Assembly: GCA_023251155.1 (NCBI GenBank)
Contig: JAHEZH010000006.1
Span: 27,950 to 71,110, forward strand
Reading direction: 5' to 3'
Source of the DNA: Flammeovirgaceae bacterium
GTDB taxonomy: Bacteria > Bacteroidota > Bacteroidia > Cytophagales > Cyclobacteriaceae
Length of the DNA: 43,161 nt
The notes below the pieces were generated by a model that was not told where the DNA came from, ran no database searches, and saw nothing but the letters and a program-made list of their open reading frames with translations. Within the stretch, counting starts at the first letter, position 1, and each line of letters starts with the position of its first letter. Positions 1 to 8,926 of this stretch are shown piece after piece. The position numbers and the translations under genes are program-made.

Positions 1-1104
1 GTAAAATGCTTCCGCGATGAGGATTTGCGTGCCGATCGTCAGCCGGAATTTACCCAGATCGACTGTGAGATGTCATTCATCACACAGGAAGACATATTGA
101 ACACCTTTGAAGGACTGGTGCGACACCTCTTCAAAACAGTAAAAGGAATAGACCTGCCATCGGTACCACACATGCAGTATGCCGAGGCAATGAAATATTA
201 CGGATCGGATAAACCGGATACACGCTTCGAAATGAAGTTTGTGGAGCTGAATGACCTCGCTAAAGGAAAAGGCTTCCAGGTATTTGATGATGCGGAATTA
301 GTGGTGGGGATCAATGCCAAAGGCTGCGGTGCATATACCCGCAAGCAGATTGATGAGCTGACCGAGTTTGTAAAACGCCCGCAGATCGGAGCGAAGGGGC
401 TGGTGTGGGTACGCTGTGAAGCGAATGGTACATTCAAATCATCGGTGGATAAATTCTTTGACGAAACAGAGTTAAACAGCTGGGCAAAGAAATTCCATGC
501 CGAGCCAGGCGATTTGCTCTTGATCCTCTCCGGAGTAGAAGAGAAAACCCAAAAGGCACTGGGCGAACTGCGCCTTCATATCGGAAGCTTGTTGGGCTTA
601 CGCGATAAGAATACGTTCTCTGCACTATGGGTACTTGACTTCCCGCTATTGGAATGGAACGAAGAAACCCAGCGCTACCACGCCATGCACCATCCGTTCA
701 CTTCACCCAAGCCGGAAGACATCGCTTTGCTGGAGACCGCTCCAGGTAAAGTAAGAGCAAATGCGTATGATATGGTCATCAATGGTACTGAAGTCGGTGG
801 TGGCTCTATTCGTATCCATGACAGACCCACACAAGCCATGATGTTCAGTCACCTGGGCTTTAGTGAAGAAGAAGCGAAGAAGCAGTTTGGTTTCTTACTG
901 GATGCATTTGAATTCGGAGCACCTCCACACGGTGGTATTGCTTTTGGCTTCGATCGCTTATGCTCCATCTTCGGTGGTGCTGATTCCATCCGTGACTTCA
1001 TCGCCTTCCCCAAAAACAACTCGGGTCGCGATGTGATGATTGATTCGCCTTCTACTATCTCTGATGAGCAGTTGAAAGAGTTGGGGATTGCTGTGAAGGG
1101 GTAA
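1..1104 (+). CDS. aspS: Aspartyl-tRNA synthetase, C-terminal part (5' end outside window)
   Basis: Charges tRNA-Asp with aspartate in the cytosol. The frame is open from base 1, so the start codon lies outside the window; 367 residues are visible of a protein usually near 590. Class II motif 2 is at the very start ([19 protein letters not shown]). Motif 3 is near the C-terminus ([10 protein letters not shown]). The bacterial GAD-type insertion falls between them, roughly residues 95-220. The missing part is the anticodon-binding OB fold and motif 1. A strong hairpin follows the stop codon. Whether the enzyme is discriminating or also charges tRNA-Asn cannot be judged without the N-terminus. 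Confidence 0.97.
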   Translation, partial: VKCFRDEDLRADRQPEFTQIDCEMSFITQEDILNTFEGLVRHLFKTVKGIDLPSVPHMQYAEAMKYYGSDKPDTRFEMKFVELNDLAKGKGFQVFDDAELVVGINAKGCGAYTRKQIDELTEFVKRPQIGAKGLVWVRCEANGTFKSSVDKFFDETELNSWAKKFHAEPGDLLLILSGVEEKTQKALGELRLHIGSLLGLRDKNTFSALWVLDFPLLEWNEETQRYHAMHHPFTSPKPEDIALLETAPGKVRANAYDMVINGTEVGGGSIRIHDRPTQAMMFSHLGFSEEEAKKQFGFLLDAFEFGAPPHGGIAFGFDRLCSIFGGADSIRDFIAFPKNNSGRDVMIDSPSTISDEQLKELGIAVKG

Positions 1105-1131
1105 GTGAATTTTTATTAATGATTTTTATAG

Positions 1132-1161
1132 ACAGCGAATCAATTTTGGTTCGCTGTTTCT
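1132..1161 (+). terminator. Probable terminator after aspS
   Basis: Ten-base-pair stem (1132-1141 with 1148-1157, one G-T pair) and a 6-base loop, followed by a short T-rich stretch. It lies 28 bases after the aspS stop and fits an intrinsic terminator. Confidence 0.65.
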
Positions 1162-1175
1162 ATTTGGTGAATACG

Positions 1176-1236
1176 GATGCCGCTCCTACGGAGTTGGGCA
1201 CAAATCTTCTAATAAGATCACGCTCCGCTGGAGCTT
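1176..1236. repeat. Small palindromic intergenic element
   Basis: Three short palindromes lie in a row: CTCC-TAC-GGAG (1183-1193), ATCTT-CTAAT-AAGAT (1204-1218) and GCTCC-GCT-GGAGC (1222-1234). The first GCTCC can also pair with the last GGAGC, closing the whole element. It resembles interspersed GCTCC/GGAGC elements of Bacteroidota, but no second copy is seen in this window, so the assignment is an inference. Confidence 0.35.
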
Positions 1237-1297
1237 AATGTGAAACAATTAAAATAATGCAAACCTGGATTGAATAATTCTAAAACCTCAATTTAAA

Positions 1298-2074
1298 TCA
1301 CTTCAACACCCTCATCGTACCCTCCACATCAATGGAAATATCGTCCTCTCCTACTTCATCAAACGGGTTTTCCAGATGATCCTGGATATTATCGAGGCTT
1401 ACCAAGATGAAGCTGTACAGCACAGGCATGACATATTCAAGATGAGCAGAATAATCTTTGAAGGTGCTGGCAAAATACGGACCGTAGATGATCGGGAAAA
1501 TGTAGATGAATACTTTGCTGTACGTGCGCAATGTGATGGGCGTACGGTAATTATGAATCACCTTCATGTTATCAAAAGCAATAATCATTTTGCTGATGTA
1601 CTGACTGGCGCGTGATACTTCGGTAGCTTGTACTCCATAGTTGCGCATCTCTATCACCACTTTGGAGAGCTGTGAAAAGATATCGTACATTTTGGCTTCG
1701 TTCTGTGCAAACTCGGCATTGTGTTCACTCTTCAGACTGTCTTTGATGAGTAGCATCATTTGCTTGATCAGCTGCCGTGTGCGTTCAGGAATGTCGTTCG
1801 CTTTATCGGTGGGCCAGTCGCGCGTGGCATAATAGATCGCAATGGCGTGACCTTTAAAATCAGCGAGGCGCTGCAAGGCAGTTTCTCTTCTGTTGTAAGC
1901 CGAGCCAATGGAGAATACCACCGGAAACACAATCGCTACCCCCACAAGCATATCGGGAAACTTGGCGATCAGGCCATTGTGATAACAAACATAGGTAGAT
2001 ACCACCGAAAGCGCGGTGATGATAAATGTCTTATAGTTGATAATAAGTGAGAAACTGCGCAGTGTGCGTTTCAT
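1298..2074 (-). CDS. Bestrophin-like (UPF0187/RFP-TM) membrane protein
   Basis: A putative anion channel of the inner membrane. From the chosen start MKRTLRSF the protein has 258 residues, with two hydrophobic segments near residues 15-60, a long helical middle, and a second hydrophobic pair near 185-225. The C-terminus (LDNIQDHLENPFDEVGEDDI) matches the NPF-acidic ending of bestrophins. The frame is open further upstream, to 2185, but that extension runs through a hairpin that looks like the terminator of the neighbouring gene, so ATG 2074 (or 2092) is preferred. Family assignment is good; ion selectivity cannot be read from the sequence. Confidence 0.75.
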   Translation of the reverse strand: MKRTLRSFSLIINYKTFIITALSVVSTYVCYHNGLIAKFPDMLVGVAIVFPVVFSIGSAYNRRETALQRLADFKGHAIAIYYATRDWPTDKANDIPERTRQLIKQMMLLIKDSLKSEHNAEFAQNEAKMYDIFSQLSKVVIEMRNYGVQATEVSRASQYISKMIIAFDNMKVIHNYRTPITLRTYSKVFIYIFPIIYGPYFASTFKDYSAHLEYVMPVLYSFILVSLDNIQDHLENPFDEVGEDDISIDVEGTMRVLK

Positions 2075-2137
2075 GTTTTCTATTGGTATCATGTAAAAGA
2101 GGGAAGCTGCCAACTTCGGTAACCTATACACCTCTAT

Positions 2138-2170
2138 AAATAGAGAGAGGCTCGGTTGAGCCTCTCTCTG
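2138..2170 (-). terminator. Probable terminator after the OmpA-family gene
   Basis: Perfect 12-bp stem, 2142-2153 with 2158-2169, and a 4-base loop. It lies about 20 bases beyond the stop of the minus-strand gene that ends at 2191. The tract after it on the minus strand is AT-rich rather than pure T. It also argues against the longest possible start for the next minus-strand gene. Confidence 0.6.
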
Positions 2171-2190
2171 CCTATAAAAGTACATCTTTT

Positions 2191-3459
2191 TTAATCTTCT
2201 ACCAGCTCTACTTCTACCCGCACATTCTTTTTAGCGTTTACACTGTGCTTGTCGTGAATCATTTTTCCACCACCCCATGCTTTGATTGCCACACGATTTT
2301 CAGCAATACCCTTCGACACCAACCATTCTTTGATGGTCTTTGCTCTTTCTTCGGAAAGTTCTTTGGATGAGCCGAAGCCCTCTTTCACATCACCATTAAT
2401 AGAGAAGAAGTCTTTACTGTTTCCCATCGTAATGATCTTCCCACTTGCATTACCATTGGTATGACCATGAAGGATAATCCTGCTGGTTGGTTTTTCTTCC
2501 ATCAACGCAAGTAAACTATTCAGTTCATTTTGAGAATCGGGCTGCATGATCGCAGCGTCATTGTAGAAGTACACATTGTATAAAGTAGCAATGTCTCCTT
2601 TCTGTATGCGTACCAGGTCAAACTCTACCAGTATGAAATTACCGAACATCTCTTTATACGCCTCTGTGCCCTGCGCGATCTGATCTTTGTAGTTCATTTC
2701 TTTCTGCACTTTGCGGTAGCCAAATACGTCGGCCACCAGGCTGATCTTTCCTGTCTTGCTTTTAGGATCGGGAAGCGTGAGGTAGTCATTACCTTTTACC
2801 TTTTTGATCAGCGCATTGCGGTCTACATCAATCACCTGTACTTCGCCTTTCACCACTTTATTATTGCGCGCATTAAATAAACTCAGAAACACAGGAGTGT
2901 TGGACATGGAGTGTGGTATTTTCACCGGATCCATTTTAGGCTGAACACCAATTTCTTCATCTGTCAGCTCATTGCTCTTTTTCTCTTCTTTCGGTTCCTC
3001 TGCTTCCTTCAGCCCTTCCTGTTTTACCTCAGCTTTCTTTTCCTCGGCTACAGGTCCTGCCTTTTCAGTACTCTTTTTGGCAGGGGCTTCTTTTACGGCG
3101 GCTACTTCTTCATACTCTTGTACTACGCCTGTTTTTAATACTCTTACCCACGCTCCTCCAAAGCCTGCATCCTTACGTGCTTTCAGCATTTCATCAACAG
3201 ACGTATTGAATTCACCATAGCGATCGAGGTACACGAAATACATTTTTTTGTGTTCATCGAAGCCATAGCTGGCGTGGAGTTCAGCATTTTTTGTATTCAG
3301 CTCGTTCACGTATTTCTGAGCAAAATTTTCCTGACCTGTACGATAAGCGGCTACTACTACATAGTAGCCAGCAGGAAGAAGTTTTTGTGGAGCGATGTCC
3401 TGGGCAAAAGAAGTGGCCGAAATGAGCGCAAGACCAGCCAGCAATAGACGTAGGTTCAT
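2191..3459 (-). CDS. OmpA-family protein with N-terminal SPOR-like region
   Basis: An envelope protein expected to hold peptidoglycan through its C-terminal OmpA domain. A signal peptide ends after residue 19 (SATSFA|Q). Residues about 28-110 look like a SPOR fold (AGYYVVVAAY, then FVYLDRYG). Residues about 120-170 are a Lys/Glu/Pro-rich linker, low in complexity and probably flexible. A beta-rich segment follows at about 190-260. The OmpA C-terminal domain fills the last 120 residues (IILHGHTNG, ELSEERAKTIKEWLV, NVRVEVELVE). It seems to be a single-gene unit, with its own terminator downstream. The SPOR call rests on pattern only. Confidence 0.85.
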   Translation of the reverse strand: MNLRLLLAGLALISATSFAQDIAPQKLLPAGYYVVVAAYRTGQENFAQKYVNELNTKNAELHASYGFDEHKKMYFVYLDRYGEFNTSVDEMLKARKDAGFGGAWVRVLKTGVVQEYEEVAAVKEAPAKKSTEKAGPVAEEKKAEVKQEGLKEAEEPKEEKKSNELTDEEIGVQPKMDPVKIPHSMSNTPVFLSLFNARNNKVVKGEVQVIDVDRNALIKKVKGNDYLTLPDPKSKTGKISLVADVFGYRKVQKEMNYKDQIAQGTEAYKEMFGNFILVEFDLVRIQKGDIATLYNVYFYNDAAIMQPDSQNELNSLLALMEEKPTSRIILHGHTNGNASGKIITMGNSKDFFSINGDVKEGFGSSKELSEERAKTIKEWLVSKGIAENRVAIKAWGGGKMIHDKHSVNAKKNVRVEVELVED

Positions 3460-3558
3460 GTAAGGTTTAGGTTAACTTTTAGCCAAATATTGGTTAAAAA
3501 TCTACAAAAACCAATTTCAAACGATACGGATTGATTTACCGGAGTATTATTTCATGTA

Positions 3559-4518
3559 CTATTTGAGCTTCTCTTTGAGAAAACCAAGCCCATATCCCAC
3601 CATCTGAATGAATGCAGAAGGAATGCTCAGTAGCGCAACGGAAAGCGATCGGGTAACACGAAATGCATCCATCGCAATCGCTGTAAAGTAGGAGGCGTAG
3701 ATGAGCACAGCGGTCATAAAAAGGTGATCGCTGATGATCCATAACAACGGGGTACAAAGCATACCCGATGTAAACACAGTCGGGAACCAATGGGTAAGCT
3801 TTACCATGCCTTTATGCAAACGCCCTACCATAATCCGGCCACGGCCGAAGTTAAAAACCTGTTTATAAAATTGAGAAAGCGAAGTTCTCCGTTTATGAAA
3901 CACGTAAGCTTCAGGTATCAGGCCAACTTTAAAGCCAGCGTCTTTCATACGGATGCTAAACTCAATGTCTTCGGCGTAACGATCGAAACGAAAGCCCCCT
4001 GTTGCCTCGTACACCTGGCGACTGATGCCCATATTAAAGCTGCGCGGCTGAAACCACCCCACATGCTTCTTACCTCCGCGAATACCACCGGTAGTTAAAA
4101 TGGAGGACATCGTATAGCCCATCGCCTGCTGTAAGGGAGTAAAGTTTTGATGACCACGATCGGGGCCACCCCAGGCATCAAAAGCAAATTCAGCTAATGC
4201 CTTTTCAACCGCTTCAAAATAATGATCAGGTATAATACAATCACTATCGAAGATTACCATGTATTCACCTCTCGCTTTTGCGAAACCAAAGTTGCGACTG
4301 GGTCCAGGTCCGGAGTTGGGCTTGAAAAAATACTGAAGCCGCAACTGCGAGCTGTATTTTTCAAAAACCGTTTCGCTGGTGAGTGTTGATCCATCTTCGA
4401 TCAGCACCACTTCAAAGTGGGTATACGTTTGCCGGGCAAGGCTGGCCAGCAGTTCCTCTACTTCCTGCGGACGATTATAAACCGGAACGACAACAGAATA
4501 CTTGGGCGTAGAACTCAT
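3559..4518 (-). CDS. Family 2 glycosyltransferase, membrane-anchored
   Basis: Transfers a sugar from a nucleotide-sugar donor, probably for a surface glycan. The 319 residues begin with the GT-A fold (YSVVVPVYNRPQEVEELL, residues 7-24). The metal-binding DxD is DSD at 91-93, and the acidic pair that often holds the catalytic base is ED at 183-184 (RYAEDIEFSIRM). Two or three membrane helices follow after residue 235. The order matches exopolysaccharide/LPS GT2 enzymes with C-terminal membrane anchors. The acceptor is unknown. The next sugar-linked genes, at 5809 and 6903, hint at an outer glycan or LPS role, but they are not in one operon with it. Confidence 0.9.
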   Translation of the reverse strand: MSSTPKYSVVVPVYNRPQEVEELLASLARQTYTHFEVVLIEDGSTLTSETVFEKYSSQLRLQYFFKPNSGPGPSRNFGFAKARGEYMVIFDSDCIIPDHYFEAVEKALAEFAFDAWGGPDRGHQNFTPLQQAMGYTMSSILTTGGIRGGKKHVGWFQPRSFNMGISRQVYEATGGFRFDRYAEDIEFSIRMKDAGFKVGLIPEAYVFHKRRTSLSQFYKQVFNFGRGRIMVGRLHKGMVKLTHWFPTVFTSGMLCTPLLWIISDHLFMTAVLIYASYFTAIAMDAFRVTRSLSVALLSIPSAFIQMVGYGLGFLKEKLK

Positions 4519-4630
4519 GTAGCTGTAAAAGTAATAAAAGGTGTTTCAATTATTTCCGCTGACTTACAGCAATGATTAAAAGCAATCCTGCTCCGATTTT
4601 TTAATTAACTTTCTGCAAAGTGCGCACCTG

Positions 4631-5137
4631 ATGACAAAATATAGTACAGCTGTACTGCTGATCATAACCCTTATTGCATCGGCCCAAACAAAAGATTATT
4701 CAAAAGATGTGGTTTCTGTTGATGCTACTATTGCGGCTTTGTATGAGGTGATTTCCGGAGACCCCGGTACACCGCGTGACTGGGATCGCTTCCGGTATTT
4801 GTTTCAACCCGAAGCACAGTTATTGCCCACGCGTAAAACTACCGAAGGTACGCTCACTCTGCGCGCTATGAAACCGGATGAGTACATCCAGTTTTTCAGT
4901 ACGCGAATTACTACCGGCTTCTTTGAGCGGGAGCTTCATCGCACCACAGAACAATATGGAACGGTTGTGCACGTATTCAGCACCTACGAAACCAGGGAGA
5001 AAAAAGACGGCCCGGTGACTAACCGCGGCATCAACAGTATTCAATTGTTTTTTGATGGCAAGCGTTACTCCATCGTGAATGTATTCTGGTGTGCCGAGAG
5101 TGCGGGGTTTCCGTTACCTGATAAATATATAAAATGA
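4631..5137 (+). CDS. Exported SnoaL/NTF2-like protein of unknown role
   Basis: The product is 168 residues with an N-terminal signal peptide (cleavage near residue 18, ASA|Q). The rest is consistent with the NTF2/SnoaL cone fold: an N-terminal helix pair (DVVSVDATIAALYEVI), a conserved-looking RFRYLFQPEAQLLP stretch, and strands ending RYSIVNVFWCAE. Such proteins bind or turn over small molecules, but no catalytic set is recognisable here. The stop overlaps the next start by four bases, so the two genes are translationally coupled. Confidence 0.7.
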   Translation: MTKYSTAVLLIITLIASAQTKDYSKDVVSVDATIAALYEVISGDPGTPRDWDRFRYLFQPEAQLLPTRKTTEGTLTLRAMKPDEYIQFFSTRITTGFFERELHRTTEQYGTVVHVFSTYETREKKDGPVTNRGINSIQLFFDGKRYSIVNVFWCAESAGFPLPDKYIK

Positions 5138-5757
5138 TACTTCGTAGCTGGGTTAAAAAAAAGCGATTCTGGTTTTGCCTGTTCTTACTCCCGCTGCCCA
5201 TTCACGTTCTGCCTATGCTGAATTACATTCCGCAATGGGAGGAGAAAAAGCATTCGTTCTACCTGTCGGTGTTCCTTGTTGTAATCAGCACACTGCTTGG
5301 TGCATTAATCCTGCTCTGGACTACTCCTTCTTTCCTATCGAAAGCGAAACGCGTTGTACTCACGATCATCAGTGCCTTCATGATCATGACTCACGGGCTT
5401 GTCTTCTTTTTTATCACTGTATTTTCCGGACTGGATTTGGGATCACGCGAGGTTACACTCACGGAAGAAGTACACGGACGAACTGTTTACGTATTTGAGC
5501 ATTTTGGATTATTCCATATTCATACCAGCTGTGAGGTTGCCTATAAGGTAAGGTTTCTTCCGCTATATAAAACCTACTATTCCACTACCAACCATCTTGC
5601 TTTGAAAAAGAAAGGCACAGATTGGATGCTCTTCACTGAATACGAGAATATACCCATTGAAAAAGAGATCAGGGATGTTTATGATCTTTTCAAGAAGCGC
5701 GGGGTGGAAGAAAGACCAATCAAAGAGATCCTGCTGGAGGTACGCGCGTTGAAGTGA
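5134..5757 (+). CDS. Hypothetical three-helix membrane protein
   Basis: I do not recognise this 207-residue family. Three hydrophobic segments lie near residues 12-30, 42-63 and 72-98. A soluble C-terminal half of about 105 residues follows, rich in aromatic and charged residues (YVFEHFGLFHIH, YKTYYSTTNH) and ending in a basic helix. The ATGA overlap with the upstream exported NTF2-like gene makes a two-gene operon. A membrane partner for that exported protein is a fair guess, no more. Confidence 0.75.
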   Translation: MILRSWVKKKRFWFCLFLLPLPIHVLPMLNYIPQWEEKKHSFYLSVFLVVISTLLGALILLWTTPSFLSKAKRVVLTIISAFMIMTHGLVFFFITVFSGLDLGSREVTLTEEVHGRTVYVFEHFGLFHIHTSCEVAYKVRFLPLYKTYYSTTNHLALKKKGTDWMLFTEYENIPIEKEIRDVYDLFKKRGVEERPIKEILLEVRALK

Positions 5758-5808
5758 CGAAAAGATTTCGATAGCGGAAGAAGGAAAGATCAGAACGCTT
5801 CAGAGTGA

Positions 5809-6630
5809 CTATTCGAGATACGCCGGACTGATCTCCCAATACAAGCTTTGCATCATCAATAGAGATGTCCACACACAAAAGCGCAGTTCCTTTACCAATC
5901 GCTTGAAGAACAATCTGACCTGCGTTTTGCGCGAACCTACTACTTTAAAATGATAAAGTAGCCCTATACTCGTTGTTGCATCTGTCTGGCGAAGGAGCGC
6001 ATATTGCTTTGCCATTACCGTACTATCAACAACCGAAACGGCAAGGCTCACTAAATTCAATATTCCTTTGCGAAGGGATACCGGGCCAAATCTCATGCGG
6101 TTATTATCTACCAATGCAAACTCATACCCATTCGCTTTCTTCTTAAACAGAACATTACCCAATGTATAATCTACATGATAGATATTGCTTTCATGTAAAC
6201 GGTACGTATATTTTACAAAGTCAGCTATCCACTCCGATACACTTTCCGATGCCGGCTTCACTACGGATTGTAATGGTTGAAAATCCAGGTACTCTGAAAT
6301 AAAATAACTCTGACTGATTAGTCCGTAACGCTTTACCTCAATGTAGGCAATGGGTGCAGGTGTATTGAATCCTTTATCCAAAAGTACATTGCCATAATCA
6401 AATGCACGTTGCGCCTTAGATGGATAAAAAAAACTGTAACGAATACGATTGGGGAGATAAATACGCCTGAATGATTTGATCACCAGCGTGACTCCATCCA
6501 CAGTATGTTGCCGTAAAACATTTCTGCGTGCTTCCAGCACTTCGCCCAGTGAATCAAAATTCTCCGGAACAGACTGGATGTATTCCCGGAGATGCTCGTA
6601 CCTGGGGTTAACCACTATTTTCTTTGCCAT
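5809..6630 (-). CDS. Lipopolysaccharide kinase-like protein (WaaP/InaA family)
   Basis: A kinase-fold protein expected to phosphorylate sugars of the LPS inner core at the cytoplasmic face. Numbered from the chosen start (MAKKIVVNPRYEHL, 273 residues), the ATP-anchoring lysine is K52 (VIKSF), the catalytic loop is HVDYTLGN at 152-159 with D154 and N159, and the metal-binding aspartate is D175 (ALVDNN). All three key positions are present. The frame extends upstream to 6687, but the MAKKIVVNP start matches relatives, which begin just before a VxNPxYxxL segment. It is divergent from a heptosyltransferase-like gene 270 bases away, which supports an LPS role. Confidence 0.85.
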   Translation of the reverse strand: MAKKIVVNPRYEHLREYIQSVPENFDSLGEVLEARRNVLRQHTVDGVTLVIKSFRRIYLPNRIRYSFFYPSKAQRAFDYGNVLLDKGFNTPAPIAYIEVKRYGLISQSYFISEYLDFQPLQSVVKPASESVSEWIADFVKYTYRLHESNIYHVDYTLGNVLFKKKANGYEFALVDNNRMRFGPVSLRKGILNLVSLAVSVVDSTVMAKQYALLRQTDATTSIGLLYHFKVVGSRKTQVRLFFKRLVKELRFCVWTSLLMMQSLYWEISPAYLE

Positions 6631-6769
6631 GCCTCTTGTTGAAGTATATCTAATACTACTCAGATATACACGAAACAGCGGATCCATTATTTTGCAATGG
6701 CTAAAAAAGAATTCGACAACCGTTTGTGGTGATGCTGACCGGTAAATTTAGATTGTCCTGGTGCAAAAT

Positions 6770-6789
6770 CGCTTCAAGCGCTTCAAGCG
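6770..6789. repeat. Two overlapping CGCTT-C-AAGCG palindromes
   Basis: The same 11-base palindrome occurs at 6770-6780 and 6779-6789, sharing two bases. It lies in the divergent space between the LPS kinase-like and family 9 glycosyltransferase genes, where a shared operator would be expected. Function is unknown. Confidence 0.4.
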
Positions 6790-6902
6790 AAGGTTCTTTT
6801 CAATTCATAGTGCATTCGTTGAATGAAAGGGAGCACTCATTGATTTTTTTATATATTGATCGGTGAATTGAGTATAACGCTGAAGTAACAGCCTGCGTAA
6901 GT

Positions 6903-7943
6903 ATGGATTTCAAAAGAACAGTCAATCGGTATAGAAGAACACTGATGCAAAAGATGACCCGCAACGTGGGGACATCGTATGCGCATAACCCCACAGCCAT
7001 AAATGCAAATGAGATCAAACATATTCTCATCAGCCGGCCTAATCATCGTCTTGGAAATTTATTACTAATGACTCCACTGGTACAGGAAATTTCAGCATTG
7101 TTTCCGAACGCCACCATTGATTTGTTTATTAAAGGCGGGCTGGGAACAGCTGTATTTAAAACCTACCCGAACCTTCATCTCATTCAGCTTCCTAAAAAGC
7201 CGTTCAAAAATCCAGCTGATTATATCAATGGGTGGCTGCGTACCAGACAGACGCGATACGATTTCGCCATCAACGTGATTAATGGTTCTTCTTCGGGAAG
7301 ATTGTCCGTACAGTTTTCCAATGCCAAACAAAAGTTTTTTGGTGATGATACTGATGGTCTCTCGTCAAAGTATCCCGATTATCAACACATGGCCAAGCAA
7401 CCTGTTTACTACTTTCGTCATTGCTTGGTTAAAATGGGACTGACCTTAAATGAAATCCCCGTTCCTACCCTGAACCTGAAATTAACACCAACGGAAATTT
7501 CAGAAGGGAAAACGAAACTACATGCGGTAACGGGCAACCACAAAAGAGTGATTTGTCTCTTTACCAATGCCACCGGTGACAAATGTTACTCCGCAGAATG
7601 GTGGACTGCTTTTTACGAACGCATCCAAAAAGAATTTCCGGAGTTCAATATCATTGAACTATTGCCGGTGGAAAACACATCCAGAATCGATTTCAAAGCA
7701 CCTACGTATTCCAACAAGGACATCAGGGAGGTGGGAAGTGTACTTGCCAATGTTGACCTCTTTATCGGGGCAGACAGTGGTGTAATGCACCTGGCAGGAG
7801 CTGTCAATGCGCCTACCCTTGGCTTCTTTTCAGTGACGGACGAAAAATCGTATGAACCGTATAATGGAAAGTCGGTGGGGTTGAATACCAATCGTACCAC
7901 GACCGAAGATTACATCCGTACCATGCACTATCTGCTCTATTAA
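6903..7943 (+). CDS. Family 9 glycosyltransferase (heptosyltransferase-like)
   Basis: Adds a heptose or similar sugar from an ADP-sugar to the LPS core, in the cytosol at the inner membrane. The 346-residue protein has the GT-B pattern of the family: N-terminal SRPNHRLGNLLLMTPLVQEI (residues 42-61) and C-terminal nucleotide-sugar site VDLFIGADSGVMHLAGAV, with the GADSG turn. About 40 basic residues precede the first strand. Some relatives start nearer ILISRPNHRLG, so the exact start is open. It is divergent from the LPS kinase-like gene. The acceptor sugar is not predictable. Confidence 0.88.
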   Translation: MDFKRTVNRYRRTLMQKMTRNVGTSYAHNPTAINANEIKHILISRPNHRLGNLLLMTPLVQEISALFPNATIDLFIKGGLGTAVFKTYPNLHLIQLPKKPFKNPADYINGWLRTRQTRYDFAINVINGSSSGRLSVQFSNAKQKFFGDDTDGLSSKYPDYQHMAKQPVYYFRHCLVKMGLTLNEIPVPTLNLKLTPTEISEGKTKLHAVTGNHKRVICLFTNATGDKCYSAEWWTAFYERIQKEFPEFNIIELLPVENTSRIDFKAPTYSNKDIREVGSVLANVDLFIGADSGVMHLAGAVNAPTLGFFSVTDEKSYEPYNGKSVGLNTNRTTTEDYIRTMHYLLY

Positions 7944-7969
7944 TATTTTTCATTATCCCATTTCACCAC

Positions 7970-8026
7970 TGACATAGGGCTGTCACTCACTGGTCGTTAC
8001 TTTGGCTCACGCTCAAAATAACGGCC
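7970..8026 (+). other. Two hairpins just before the cyclase start
   Basis: The first hairpin is TGACA (7970-7974) with TGTCA (7981-7985). The second pairs 7992-7999 with 8019-8026 (8 bp, one G-T), then after a one-base mismatch TTTG (8001-8004) with CAAA (8014-8017). The second ends four bases before the cyclase ATG. It may terminate the upstream gene or be a translated leader structure; it has no T tract, which favours the latter. Confidence 0.4.
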
Positions 8027-8030
8027 TATT

Positions 8031-8759
8031 ATGCAGCTTAAAATATTCTCTCCCCAAGTTTCAAGATCACTTCAGGCAAGGCAACGAAAGAGAAGCACAC
8101 CTGCCGTGAAACCAGATACCTTTTCTTCGGAATGGAATCTGTGGACACAGGGAGCCGATCAGGAAAAAGAGATGGCGTTACTGTTTCTGGACATACGTAA
8201 TTTTACCCCACTGGCAGAAATGCATGAGCCGCAGGATATCATTCACATCGTAAAGAAATTGTTTGTCGCATTTCAAAACATCATTCATCAACATCACGGG
8301 CGAATTATTGAAACGACCGGTGATGGGTTCTATGCGGCATTTGGTTTCAGTCACACGATCAAAAGCGCAGTGAATGCCGCGGTGCAAAGCGGGTTCTCCA
8401 TTCTTACTAATCTTGAACTTCTGAACCGCGCTTCGTTTGAAAGAAATCTGCATCGAAGAATTGAAGTAGGCATCGGTGTGCACGCAGGTAAAGTAGCCAC
8501 TGGTTCAATTCGCCTGGGGGAAGAAGATCGTCTGGTAGTAATGGGCTATGCGGTAAACATTGCTTCGCGATTGCAGGCCGCCACTAAAGAACAGAATAAC
8601 AACTTCATCGTTTCCTCAGCGGTCTATCAACACCTCGATAATCCGCCTGCCTCCAGGCCTGTTTCGGAGGTGAACCTAAAAGGGGTGACGGATGGCTTTG
8701 AACTTCATTTAATTGGCAAGCCCTACCGTGCAGAGCAGATGGAAATCGAATGTGTTTAA
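8031..8759 (+). CDS. Class III adenylate/guanylate cyclase, catalytic domain only
   Basis: Makes a cyclic nucleotide from ATP or GTP. The 242 residues are a cyclase homology domain (about 48-200) with a short N-terminal tail and no recognisable sensor domain or membrane segment. The metal-binding aspartates are D54 (LFLDIRNFT) and D98 (TTGDGF). The transition-state pair is N176 and R180 (AVNIASR). The base-selecting positions are unusual: the usual Lys position is E94 and the Asp/Thr position is V169, so the product cannot be assumed to be cAMP. The start is ATG 8031. Its regulator must be a partner protein, since no sensory part is fused to it. Confidence 0.9.
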   Translation: MQLKIFSPQVSRSLQARQRKRSTPAVKPDTFSSEWNLWTQGADQEKEMALLFLDIRNFTPLAEMHEPQDIIHIVKKLFVAFQNIIHQHHGRIIETTGDGFYAAFGFSHTIKSAVNAAVQSGFSILTNLELLNRASFERNLHRRIEVGIGVHAGKVATGSIRLGEEDRLVVMGYAVNIASRLQAATKEQNNNFIVSSAVYQHLDNPPASRPVSEVNLKGVTDGFELHLIGKPYRAEQMEIECV

Positions 8760-8891
8760 AGCACCGTATCCGGAACATCACCGATCGCGCCCTTTCCATC
8801 TTGGGTATATAAAATTCAGCGCTGTGGATAATCTAAAAAATTGAGAATAAGACATTTAACCAGAAATGTCTCCGATTTTCAAATTTTCAAA

Positions 8892-8921
8892 TTGCCCAAT
8901 TTTCAAATTCAACTATCTTGC
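8892..8921 (+). promoter_or_regulatory. Probable dnaX promoter
   Basis: TTG (8892-8894), a 19-base spacer, then TATCTTG (8914-8920), close to the Bacteroidota -7 box TAnnTTTG. The predicted transcript would start within a few bases of the dnaX ATG at 8927. The region around the -33 element carries three TTTTCAAA(T) repeats. Confidence 0.5.
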
Positions 8922-8926
8922 ACCCA

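Noticed and set aside
2075-2185. N-terminal extension of the bestrophin-like gene
   Set aside because: It would run through a 12-bp hairpin that looks like the terminator of the preceding gene.
3790-4098. Plus-strand open frame inside the GT2 gene
   Set aside because: It lies wholly inside a well-supported glycosyltransferase gene on the other strand and its translation has no recognisable pattern.
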